A DNA stretch of 19,504 bases from Candidatus Omnitrophota bacterium (GTDB lineage Bacteria > Omnitrophota > Omnitrophia > Omnitrophales > Danuiimicrobiaceae). Of the stretch, positions 1 through 5,763 are shown one piece after another (the stretch's first letter is position 1; each line of letters opens with the position of its first letter). The stretch is from assembly GCA_016206945.1 (NCBI GenBank), contig JACQQP010000110.1, positions 1 to 19,504 on the forward strand, read 5' to 3'. The translations under genes and the position numbers were made by a program. Under the pieces are notes generated by a model. That model was given only the letters and a program-made list of their open reading frames with translations. It ran no database searches and had not been told where the DNA came from.

Positions 1-1389
1 GAATGACAGGATTCGACTAAGGATTCCCGATGCACGTTTTTCTCCATGGTCTATGGACTGTGGACTATTGACTGTTCCATCCTGCACTCCATTGCCATCC
101 CTCGCTTTGCTCGGGACTGCTCCATTATTTTGGATGCCGTCGCCGTTCACATCATGAAAGACTTTACCGATGACGGCTTTTCCTTGTTCGAATTGGGGAG
201 AGAGTTTAATCCCTGAGCCTGAGGCAATGTTGAAGATGAGGACGCGGTTGTTGGAAGCATCTGCCACAAAAAGCCTTTTACCATCAAAAGAGGACGGACA
301 GGGAACGTTTGAGGATTTTGCCGATACACCTCCACTATTGGCGCTGCCAGATATAAAATCCGGCTGGCCTAGCACAATATCGGCTGAAGTGAAGTTACGA
401 GTAGGAATAGTATTCCATATGAGTGTTCTATGATTTCCTGAATCTGACAGAATCATCCTTTTACCGTCCGAAAAAATACCCAGCGCTGCACTCAATGCTT
501 GAGGGCCGAGTCCTCCGTTATTAGCAGTAGCCGAAACGAAATCAGGTTGTCCGATGACTACATCCGCAGAAGCAAAATTGGTTGTCGGAATTCGATTCCA
601 TATAAGAACCCTTTGATTAAATGTGTCTAGAACGAAAAGCTTTTCACCTGCCAAGGCTATCGATTCTGGATTATTGAGGGATGCGGAACCTCTGCCTCCG
701 TTGTTTGCGGTACCTGAGAAGAGGTCAGGCTGGCCAATGACCACACCATCGGCAGAAGCAAAATTTGAGGTCGGAATTGTATTATAAATAAGAATTCTAT
801 TGTTTCCCCTGTCGCATACGAAGAGACGTTTGCCGTCCGATTGCACACTTTCCGGCGCAAATAATGTATTGGGACGGACTGCGCCTCCGTCGTTCTGTGC
901 ATTGGAAGTGAAATCAGAATGCCCAAGAACGATATCTGCGGGGACTCCATTTGCTTGGGGAAGGGAATTCCATATAAGGACTCGACTATTGAATGTATCA
1001 GCCACAAAAAGTCTTTGGCCGTCAAAAAAAACACCTCGAGGAGTGTTGAATTTGATTTGAGTTGTTCCAGAAGACACTGTGCCAAAATCCGGTTGACCCA
1101 CAACGACATCGGCAGGAGTACCGTTAGAAGTTGGAATTTTGTTCCATATCAAAATTCGATGATTGCTTCTGTCCGCTACAAAAAGTCGTTTTCCGTCTGA
1201 AAACACGGCTCGCGCACTATTTAATTTAGCCGCTCCAGATCCGGAACTAGAAGTTGTGAAATCCGGCTGGCCCACAACCACATCCGCCTCCTGGAAGTTT
1301 TCAAGCTTCGCGTGAGCTAAAGGCGGGAAGATGAGAGAAAAAAAGAGAAGACTTAAAACAAGAGTTTTAAATTTGGTCTCGCGAACCAT
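1..1389 (-). CDS. Secreted six-bladed NHL-type beta-propeller protein, C-terminus cut by the window edge
   Basis: The reading frame is open from the ATG at 1389 to the left edge (463 codons, no stop). Residues 1-27 form a signal peptide ending in PPLAHA. Residues of about 60-405 hold six repeats of about 60 residues, each with a core like DGKRLFVAD-x2-N-x-R-(I/V)LIWN followed by ADVVIGQPDF; six such units fit a closed NHL-like propeller. At about 410-421 the motif VFHDVNGDGIQN looks like the start of an SdrD_B/Cna_B-like or calcium-binding domain. From about residue 422 on, the frame runs through repeat-like DNA (see findings), so those last codons are less certain. No Shine-Dalgarno is visible before the ATG; the signal peptide decides the start. 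Probably an exported or surface protein; substrate or partner unknown. Confidence 0.8.
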   Translation of the reverse strand, partial: MVRETKFKTLVLSLLFFSLIFPPLAHAKLENFQEADVVVGQPDFTTSSSGSGAAKLNSARAVFSDGKRLFVADRSNHRILIWNKIPTSNGTPADVVVGQPDFGTVSSGTTQIKFNTPRGVFFDGQRLFVADTFNSRVLIWNSLPQANGVPADIVLGHSDFTSNAQNDGGAVRPNTLFAPESVQSDGKRLFVCDRGNNRILIYNTIPTSNFASADGVVIGQPDLFSGTANNGGRGSASLNNPESIALAGEKLFVLDTFNQRVLIWNRIPTTNFASADVVIGQPDFVSATANNGGLGPQALSAALGIFSDGKRMILSDSGNHRTLIWNTIPTRNFTSADIVLGQPDFISGSANSGGVSAKSSNVPCPSSFDGKRLFVADASNNRVLIFNIASGSGIKLSPQFEQGKAVIGKVFHDVNGDGIQNNGAVPSKARDGNGVQDGTVNSPQSIDHGEKRASGILSRILSF

Positions 1390-1556
1390 AAATGGTACTA
1401 GAACACTTATTTTTCTTCCAAGAAGTATAAGCTCTTTTGTGTCGGTTGTCCTCTCAATTTTTTCTATAATCTCCACGTATCGCTTAGCAGCATGACACGA
1501 ATTGTCATTAATTAATTGGAAATCAGTACTGCACATTTAATTTTTCGTACACTTCA

Positions 1557-1694
1557 CCGAAACCTTTCGTTTCGGGGCACTTTTTTCCGTCTCTCGACGG
1601 AAAAAAGTGTGGCGGCACCATTTATTCATTCTTTATTAACGAAAAGGAAGATGATCGGTGCAGCACAAATTCCTTTTCATACGAAAAGGAATTT
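1557..1694. repeat. Cluster of perfect hairpins in the 1390-1796 spacer
   Basis: The roughly 400-base spacer between the peroxiredoxin and propeller genes holds no convincing gene. It contains three perfect inverted repeats: 7 bp (1557-1563 with 1569-1575, 5-nt loop), 14 bp (1578-1591 with 1596-1609, 4-nt loop) and 12 bp (1667-1678 with 1683-1694, 4-nt loop). The 14-bp and 12-bp hairpins are each followed closely by GGCGGC(A/G)CCA (1611-1620 and 1695-1704), which suggests related repeat units. The first 14-bp stem is A/T-rich at its outer end and could stop transcription, but the regular design looks more like a repeat family. Confidence 0.6.
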
Positions 1695-1739
1695 GGCGGC
1701 GCCATGCTAAATCAAAAGAAATAAAAACTCAAGGACACC

Positions 1740-1775
1740 AAAAAAAAGGCGAAACCGTTTTACGGGTTTCGCCTT
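1740..1775 (-). terminator. Intrinsic terminator of the peroxiredoxin gene
   Basis: On the minus strand, an 11-bp stem (1765-1775 with 1746-1756) with an 8-nt loop runs into a run of T (the A-run 1740-1747 on the plus strand). It lies about 20 bases after the peroxiredoxin stop codon and should end that transcript before the next gene. Confidence 0.85.
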
Positions 1776-1796
1776 AATTAAGTCTCAATCTGAACT

Positions 1797-2321
1797 TTAA
1801 ACCTTAATGGTCTCTTTACCAGGCTTCCACTCGCAGCCGGTGAGTTGGCCTGTTTGAAATGCTTGAAGCGTCCTCAAAGTCTCTTCAATGCTGCGGCCAA
1901 CTGGAAGGTCATTCACCACAGCGCTGCGAACGACTCCCTTAGGATCAATAATAAAGGTGCCGCGAAGCGCTACCCCTTTCTCGGGAATGAGAACCCCAAA
2001 ACCCTCTGAAATGGCATGATTCGTATCGCCAATCATGGGAAATCTCACAGGCCCTAAACCATGTTCCACCCAAGCCTTGTGCGAGAAAACACTATCCGTA
2101 CTAACGGCAACGACTTCTGCGCCAAGACGCTTAAACTCCTCATACCGCTCATTGAAACCTCGAATTTCTGTCGGACATACGAAGGTAAAATCGAGCGGAT
2201 AAAAAAACACCACAAGCCACCTGCCCCTGTAACTGGATAGGTCCACTGCTTCAAATTTTCCGGAAGGAAGCAATGCCTCAGCCTTAAGGGTTGGGATGGT
2301 GTCTGCTACTCGAATACTCAT
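1797..2321 (-). CDS. 2-Cys peroxiredoxin (AhpC/Prx1 type)
   Basis: A 174-residue thioredoxin-fold peroxidase that reduces hydrogen peroxide and organic hydroperoxides. The peroxidatic site is Y41-PLDFTFVCPTE, with Cys49 as the attacking thiol; Arg120 is the likely second active-site residue. The tail motif GCEWKPG carries Cys163, the probable resolving cysteine, so the protein should work as a typical 2-Cys homodimer. The tail after Cys163 is short (11 residues) and lacks the long C-terminal helix linked to overoxidation sensitivity in eukaryotic Prx1. The ATG is preceded by an AGAGAGGAAG ribosome site. It has its own promoter candidate and terminator, so it is probably monocistronic. No ahpF or thioredoxin reductase lies nearby; the electron donor is unknown. 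Confidence 0.93.
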   Translation of the reverse strand: MSIRVADTIPTLKAEALLPSGKFEAVDLSSYRGRWLVVFFYPLDFTFVCPTEIRGFNERYEEFKRLGAEVVAVSTDSVFSHKAWVEHGLGPVRFPMIGDTNHAISEGFGVLIPEKGVALRGTFIIDPKGVVRSAVVNDLPVGRSIEETLRTLQAFQTGQLTGCEWKPGKETIKV

Positions 2322-2357
2322 AATTTTCTTCCTCTCTTTCTAAGTTAAAGCTGGATC

Positions 2358-2385
2358 ATTTTACAACGAAAAGACGAAATTTCAA
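2358..2385 (-). promoter_or_regulatory. Sigma70-type promoter candidate for the peroxiredoxin gene
   Basis: On the minus strand, TTGAAA (2385-2380) and TAAAAT (2363-2358) are separated by 16 bases, about 37 bases before the peroxiredoxin ATG. Both hexamers are close to the housekeeping consensus. No OxyR- or PerR-like site was recognised. Confidence 0.5.
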
Positions 2386-2410
2386 AGCCAACTTTTCATT
2401 AGGCGACTGC

Positions 2411-2460
2411 GGTTTTGCCGATGCAAAACCACTGCGCAGTGACGGCTTAAGGAAAGCCGT
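2411..2460. repeat. Double-hairpin palindrome after the 213-residue membrane protein gene
   Basis: Two hairpins, 2411-2418 with 2423-2430 (8 bp) and 2442-2448 with 2454-2460 (7 bp), flank the palindrome ACTGCGCAGT (2431-2440). The layout hairpin, ACT-n-AGT, hairpin resembles the 57-bp elements at 5007-5192. It abuts the stop codon of the gene that ends at 2461. There is no T-run, so it is a weak terminator candidate and more likely a palindromic repeat. Confidence 0.5.
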
Positions 2461-3102
2461 CTACAGCGCTGCGTTCTTGCGATATACCCCCAAACCAAAA
2501 ACGATCACCGTCAATAGCACAAGCGCATACAGGCCGTTTTCCGGTTGGATGGTCACTTGTTGAACGAAATTCTTAGCGATCATAGAAAAGGGGCTGTCTT
2601 CCACCTTAGCCAGTGAATCCGAAAAAGCGCGCTGCGCTGCTTGGCCCAAATAAAACACTCCCAAAAGCGCATAGACGGAACATACGGCGGACAGCGCCGA
2701 GACAGAGAAAAATACTGCGCCCTTTCTTAAAAAAGCAACGAAAAGCCCTAAGACAGACAAAACGTACGCCAGCGCCAAAGCGACAGGGACAAGTGCCCCC
2801 AAGATAAATTCGGGGGATATTTTTGACGTCGCCTTAGTTTCCGGCTCCTTAGGAGAAATTTCCTTCACGATATCCAGAAAATCATAATCAGGTGTTAATT
2901 TTTTGCCTTTCTCTTCCTTTTCAGCCGCTCCTTTTGGAACGGCGCTGACAACATCCCGGACACTCCAAGTCTTTTTACCAAAAGCGGGAAGCGTGACGCC
3001 CACGATGGGCAAAAAATAAGTGCCCAAGGCAGCGATCAAAAAAACATAAATAGCTGCGGTAAGAAGCCGATCGCGATTGAAACCTGTTTTCGCCTTGACC
3101 AT
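2461..3102 (-). CDS. Hypothetical four-helix inner-membrane protein
   Basis: 213 residues, family not recognised. Hydrophobic segments lie at about 14-40, 97-125, 130-152 and 192-208. Between the first and second is a charged, low-complexity loop (about 55-95, many Lys and Glu), probably on one side of the membrane. A basic start (MVKAKTGFNRDR) suggests a cytoplasmic N-terminus. The start is well supported by an AAAAGGAGG site. It lies 61 bases downstream of the macro-domain gene on the same strand and may be co-transcribed with it; no terminator is seen between them. No enzymatic motif is visible and no function can be assigned. Confidence 0.8.
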   Translation of the reverse strand: MVKAKTGFNRDRLLTAAIYVFLIAALGTYFLPIVGVTLPAFGKKTWSVRDVVSAVPKGAAEKEEKGKKLTPDYDFLDIVKEISPKEPETKATSKISPEFILGALVPVALALAYVLSVLGLFVAFLRKGAVFFSVSALSAVCSVYALLGVFYLGQAAQRAFSDSLAKVEDSPFSMIAKNFVQQVTIQPENGLYALVLLTVIVFGLGVYRKNAAL

Positions 3103-3163
3103 AGATTTGCCTCCTTTTTACTTAGTGCAACAATTGACTGGTTTTCATTTGCCCTGAACCATA

Positions 3164-3682
3164 TTATGAAACCATTACGCCTCGGGAATAAACTTCTTTA
3201 TACGCCTGAAATGTTTCGTCATCAAAGAGCACAAAGCGAACCAGTTTTATTTCTGGATGAGTCTTTACATAGTCGCCGACGGTTTTAACTGCTATCAGAG
3301 CCGCTTCTCGAACTGGATATCCATAGGCTCCCGTGCTAATAGAAGGAAATGCGACGGAGCAAATATTATTTTCCGTACAAAGTTCAAGACTCTTGCGATA
3401 AGCACTGGTCAAAAGTTGAGCATCCGAAGCTCTGCCGGAGTAAACAGGCCCAACTGCGTGAATCACATATTTCGCTTTTAATTTACCTCCACCTGTGATC
3501 ACTGCGCTTCCGGTTGAACAGCCGCGATATTTTTCTTTAAGCTCTCTCATGATTTCGGCCCCGCCTGCGTGGTGAATGGCGCCATCTACACCACCACCGC
3601 CCGCCAAACGACTATTAGCAGCATTAGCAATCGCCTCGGTGTCCTGCTTCGTAATATCCCCTTTTACGAATTCAATGGCCAT
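3164..3682 (-). CDS. Macro-domain protein, ADP-ribose / O-acetyl-ADP-ribose hydrolase type
   Basis: 172 residues, the length of a stand-alone macro domain. The conserved binding-site motifs appear in order: GDIT (8-11), NAAN (20-23), LAGGGGVDGAIHHAGG (26-41) and FPSISTGAYGYP (112-123). Asn20, Asn23 and the GGGVD loop match the catalytic region of bacterial MacroD-type enzymes (for example YmdB), which remove ADP-ribose from acidic residues or hydrolyse O-acetyl-ADP-ribose. It is likely cytoplasmic. No good ribosome site precedes the ATG, but the GDIT motif fixes the start to within a few residues. It lies 23 bases after the PilZ gene on the same strand, so the two are probably co-transcribed. 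No ADP-ribosyltransferase toxin is visible nearby. Confidence 0.92.
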   Translation of the reverse strand: MAIEFVKGDITKQDTEAIANAANSRLAGGGGVDGAIHHAGGAEIMRELKEKYRGCSTGSAVITGGGKLKAKYVIHAVGPVYSGRASDAQLLTSAYRKSLELCTENNICSVAFPSISTGAYGYPVREAALIAVKTVGDYVKTHPEIKLVRFVLFDDETFQAYKEVYSRGVMVS

Positions 3683-3705
3683 TGATCACAAGGAATCGCT
3701 TTATA

Positions 3706-4176
3706 TTAAAAGTATTTATAAAACTCGGCGAAGTTACGGGAATGCTCATCGATCCATCGGTGGGCTGCTTCTTCTTCGGTAATGACGCGGCCTTCATCTC
3801 TGGAAAGTGATTTCCGATACTCATCAATCTGATGGAGTTGTTCTGCCATCTTAACCTTGAAGACGCTATCAGGATTCGCGAAATAAATCCCTGTTCTGAA
3901 GAAACTGGACTCGCGATCCTGGCTGCTATGGACGACGCGGCCTTCAATCGTGAATACTTTATCGCGAACGGGCAACGTTAGTTGAAGAAGGGTGCCCAAT
4001 TTGAAATATTCCGAAGACAAAAAGAGCAAGCCATTATCAGAGATATTCTTCGTTTTGTGAGGATGAACTGATTGGAAAGTTGCTTTGTCCTTCTGTTTGC
4101 TTTCCACCAGCACTCGGTATCGGACTGGAAGTTCTATCGCATGTCGTATAGTCGACCGTCTCTCCTGCCAAAGCAT
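3706..4176 (-). CDS. PilZ-domain protein, probable c-di-GMP receptor
   Basis: 156 residues. The N-terminal arginine motif R7-STI-R11 and the N44-ISDNG49 motif (the (D/N)xSxxG signature) are the two c-di-GMP-contacting elements of PilZ domains; the beta-barrel continues to about residue 105. A helical, charged tail (about 105-156) may contact a partner. The ATG at 4176 is the first start after an in-frame stop 15 bases upstream, and the arginine motif forces the start to be here or very near, although no clear ribosome site is visible. It is divergent from the Tad locus, which carries two cyclic-dinucleotide riboswitches. A functional link through c-di-GMP is an inference from that closeness. 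Confidence 0.88.
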   Translation of the reverse strand: MLWQERRSTIRHAIELPVRYRVLVESKQKDKATFQSVHPHKTKNISDNGLLFLSSEYFKLGTLLQLTLPVRDKVFTIEGRVVHSSQDRESSFFRTGIYFANPDSVFKVKMAEQLHQIDEYRKSLSRDEGRVITEEEAAHRWIDEHSRNFAEFYKYF

Positions 4177-4242
4177 GCAGATAAGGTATCAAATAGGACC
4201 CTCCAAGTCAACGAACGCTTTAGAATCCCCGCTCCTGTCCGC

Positions 4243-4381
4243 CAGGGCATTTTGCTTCGCTTCTCCTGCGCTCACCGATTTTAGGCCGTTCGCCTGATCA
4301 AAAATCGGTGTGCTCGGCCTCACAAAAAAGTGATCGGGTCTACGATCTCTTTTTTGTGAAGGCGCTCCGCAAAACGCCCTG
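4243..4381. repeat. Y-shaped palindrome 1 (outer stem around two hairpins)
   Basis: An outer inverted repeat of 13 positions with one mismatch (4243-4255 with 4369-4381) encloses two 10-bp hairpins: 4273-4282 with 4301-4310, and 4321-4330 with 4349-4358 (a GATC pair continues the second stem inward). A single strand would fold as a three-way junction. Together with the next element it fills most of the gene-free stretch 4177-4704; open frames running through it are shadows of the palindromes. Confidence 0.7.
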
Positions 4382-4414
4382 TCGGCCGTACCAATTAAAG
4401 TTGTAATGCCCGAG

Positions 4415-4560
4415 GCATTTCCAATCTGTCCTGGAAGCAGCTCAAAGGCGTCGCGTTTTCTATGGGAATAGAAAACGCAGCCTTTGCGCAGTGAAGACCG
4501 CTCAAACCGCCATTCATTTTTTGCGGTCTGAACGGTGCTGGAAGGACAGAGTGGAAATGC
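4415..4560. repeat. Y-shaped palindrome 2 (outer stem around two hairpins)
   Basis: An outer inverted repeat of 18 positions with one mismatch (4415-4432 with 4543-4560) encloses a 10-bp hairpin (4453-4462 with 4469-4478, extended by an AAAGGC/GCCTTT pair) and a 7-bp hairpin centred near 4510 (AGACCGC with GCGGTCT). Same design as the element just upstream but no obvious sequence identity with it. 4561-4704 holds nothing I recognise. Confidence 0.7.
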
Positions 4561-4704
4561 GCTCCAACCAGTTTTTAAGGGACGAGAGAAACTATAGGGA
4601 GACGGGTAAAACAAAATAAAATGCGGGCTTCGATTTGCAAAATAGAAATGTTCATGCTAGCGTTTTGTTAGGGACATTAGAGAAAATAAGTTGGTTGTCC
4701 TGCT

Positions 4705-4732
4705 TTGACAAGTGAAGTGGTCACGATAAAGG
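4705..4732 (+). promoter_or_regulatory. Promoter candidate for riboswitch 1 and tadE-tadG
   Basis: TTGACA (4705-4710) is followed after 16 bases by a weak -10 candidate TAAAGG (4727-4732). It overlaps the 9-mer ACGATAAAG (4723-4731), which recurs at 6808-6816 at the same distance from the second riboswitch core. The shared 9-mer may be the true -10 region of an alternative sigma factor or an operator. Confidence 0.4.
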
Positions 4733-4749
4733 TACGTTGTCCAAAAGAC

Positions 4750-4960
4750 AGCAAACCTGCCTGCTTGAGAACTCAAGCAGGTACGCAAACTCGTAGTAAT
4801 ACGGGGACGTTCGCCACAAAGCGTGGCGAACCCGTCCGAACAACGCTTTGGGACGAACCTCGACGCGTTGTTTGGCGGGCAAAGCCGTGCGTCCAGCACT
4901 AATTTTCATGTGACGTACTAAAAATTAGTGCTGGATTGGCAGGTTGCCGAATGACAGAAC
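4750..4960 (+). promoter_or_regulatory. GEMM-I-type cyclic-dinucleotide riboswitch 1, upstream of tadE-tadG
   Basis: The core matches the GEMM-I aptamer: GCAAAC (4784-4789), a 6-bp hairpin with a GTAA (GNRA) tetraloop, GACG (4806-4809), then CAAAGCC (4880-4886) and near the 3' end GGCAGGTTGCCGAATG (4938-4953). A stem-loop precedes the core (TGCTTGA with TCAAGCA). Three oddities: a 70-nt insert splits GACG from CAAAGCC; the base before GCAAA is C where riboswitch 2 and the Vc2 aptamer have G (G20 by my alignment, a ligand contact); and the receptor arm is replaced by a perfect 15-bp hairpin (4892-4906 with 4921-4935) that lacks the CCTAAA...GGTAGG receptor. It may therefore have altered ligand choice or be partly degenerate. 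Expected ligand is c-di-GMP or cGAMP. Confidence 0.8.
4810..4879 (+). other. 70-nt structured insert inside riboswitch 1
   Basis: It lies exactly between the GACG and CAAAGCC parts of the aptamer core. It contains a 9-bp hairpin GTTCGCCAC with GTGGCGAAC (starting at the last G of the core GACG boundary), then CGTCC, ACAACGC, GGACG and GCGTTGT in that order, which can pair crosswise as an H-type pseudoknot. The hairpin loop CAAAGCG is also complementary to CGCTTTG downstream, giving an alternative fold. With flanks (4806-4891) it equals 6892-6976 apart from one extra A. Confidence 0.75.
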
Positions 4961-5006
4961 AAGCAAGCATCGTTTTGCTTGTAGTACAGCTTGTTGTGTG
5001 AGGCCG

Positions 5007-5128
5007 CCCCGAAACCCAACCGGTTTCGGGACTGCCAGTCCTCAAATCGGTCGGATTTGCCCCAACGCCCGATCGGCGTTGGGACTATCAGTCCTTGAAT
5101 CTAACCGATTCAAGGGCGGATTTGAGGG
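5007..5128. repeat. 57-bp palindromic element A1, interrupted by element B
   Basis: A1 is 5007-5059 plus 5125-5128. Its frame is CCCC, arm of 6, loop of 5, complementary arm of 6, GGGACT, 3 bases, AGTCCT, arm of 6, loop of 5, complementary arm of 6, AGGG. It folds into two 9-bp hairpins joined by ACT-GCC-AGT. It is flanked by AGGCCG on both sides (5001-5006 and 5130-5135), like a target-site duplication. Element B sits inside its last arm. Confidence 0.75.
5060..5116. repeat. 57-bp palindromic element B, nested inside A1
   Basis: Same fixed frame as A1 and A2 (CCCC, GGGACT-ATC-AGTCCT, AGGG at the same spacings), but all four arm sequences differ from A1 and remain self-complementary (AACGCC with GGCGTT; TGAATC with GATTCA). 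It is flanked by the exact 8-bp direct repeat CGGATTTG (5052-5059 and 5117-5124), which duplicates A1 sequence, so it looks like a later insertion into A1. Confidence 0.75.
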
Positions 5129-5135
5129 CAGGCCG

Positions 5136-5192
5136 CCCCGGAACCCAACCGGTTTCGGGACTGCCAGTCCTCAAATCGGTCGGATTTGAGGG
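5136..5192. repeat. 57-bp palindromic element A2
   Basis: Identical to A1 except one base (5141 G for A), which leaves a G-U pair in RNA. It is flanked by the exact 7-bp repeat CAGGCCG (5129-5135 and 5193-5199). The right copy is part of the 5' arm of the terminator that follows, so the A elements appear to have been inserted into the expression platform of riboswitch 1. Confidence 0.75.
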
Positions 5193-5195
5193 CAG

Positions 5196-5254
5196 GCCGA
5201 GTTTTTCTGCCATGAGGCGAAAGTCTTATCGTGCAAAAAAAACTCGGCTTTTTT
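5196..5254 (+). terminator. Intrinsic terminator in the tadE leader (expression platform of riboswitch 1)
   Basis: An 11-bp stem GCCGAGTTTTT (5196-5206) with AAAAACTCGGC (5238-5248) is followed by six T (5249-5254), about 90 bases before tadE. Between aptamer and coding region this is the expected attenuator. The loop is long (31 nt). The palindromic elements upstream push it about 240 bases from the aptamer, against about 40 in riboswitch 2. Confidence 0.75.
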
Positions 5255-5345
5255 ATTGCCCAATAGGATCGGGTTCTTTAAATCTATAGATGGGACGATC
5301 CTAAGGAAAAAAATCAATGAACGGGATTGTCCCAAGGAGTTAGAC

Positions 5346-5762
5346 GTGAAAAAGACGAAAAGGTTTAGAACACTTGGAAAAGGAAGCGCCATGATTGAGA
5401 TGACTCTTATTCTACCCCTTGTCGTCATGCTCATTATAGGTGTCGTCGAATTCAGCCGTGTCCTCATGGTAAAACAAGTCATCACGAACGCAGCTCGAGA
5501 GGGAGCGCGCGCTGGCGCAATCAGACTTGATGACAGCGGCGCACTTTCAACTGCTCTTAGTGTCTCGCAAAATTACCTGACGTCAAGCGGCGTCAGCCTT
5601 GACCCTGCCACTGTTAATTCTTCATTTGTAACTACAGGCGGGAGTTCTGCCGTTGAAGTTACGATCTCATATGATTACAACTCAACTTTGAGCCACTGGA
5701 TTCCAGGAATCCCTGGAGTATTAACCCTGCAATCCGCAGCCATTATGAGAAGAGAGGCATAA
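5346..5762 (+). CDS. tadE: TadE-like minor pseudopilin
   Basis: 138 residues from a GTG start chosen because AAGGAG lies six bases before it (5334-5339); the frame is open further upstream to a TTG at 5256, but that would overlap the terminator. A short basic head (KKTKRFRTLGKGSA) is followed by MIEMTLILPLVVMLIIGVVEF, the hydrophobic helix with the Glu typical of TadE/TadF pseudopilins, and then FSRVLMVKQVITNAAREGARAGA. The protein is membrane-inserted and probably processed by the prepilin peptidase, then helps Flp pilus assembly. It is the first gene after riboswitch 1 and sits one base before tadG, so the two form one unit. Confidence 0.88.
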   Translation: MKKTKRFRTLGKGSAMIEMTLILPLVVMLIIGVVEFSRVLMVKQVITNAAREGARAGAIRLDDSGALSTALSVSQNYLTSSGVSLDPATVNSSFVTTGGSSAVEVTISYDYNSTLSHWIPGIPGVLTLQSAAIMRREA

Positions 5763-5763
5763 A

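Noticed and set aside
657..1109. 150-codon minus-strand frame and several plus-strand frames within 170-1200
   Set aside because: They are shadows of the beta-propeller gene; the periodic protein repeat keeps other frames open.
1516..1710. 64-codon plus-strand frame in the spacer
   Set aside because: It crosses three perfect hairpins and lacks a ribosome site and any recognisable feature.
4189..4614. 141-codon open frame on the minus strand
   Set aside because: It reads straight through both arms of the Y-shaped palindromes, has no ribosome site and no domain-like composition; the frame is open by chance.
4705..4902. Open frames on both strands over 4657-4909
   Set aside because: They overlap the promoter and riboswitch 1; the shared block is kept as RNA structure, not as protein.
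5001..5199. CRISPR array or integron attC sites
   Set aside because: Repeats are internally palindromic with no constant-length spacers, no cas genes or integrase, and copies are nested, which does not fit either.
4944..5289. Two overlapping plus-strand frames with repeated peptides (RPPRNPTGFGTASP type)
   Set aside because: The repeated peptides come from the duplicated 57-bp palindromes and the terminator.
5256..5345. Longer TadE start at a TTG
   Set aside because: It would place the start in the T-run of the terminator and add residues unlike the family; GTG at 5346 has a good AAGGAG.
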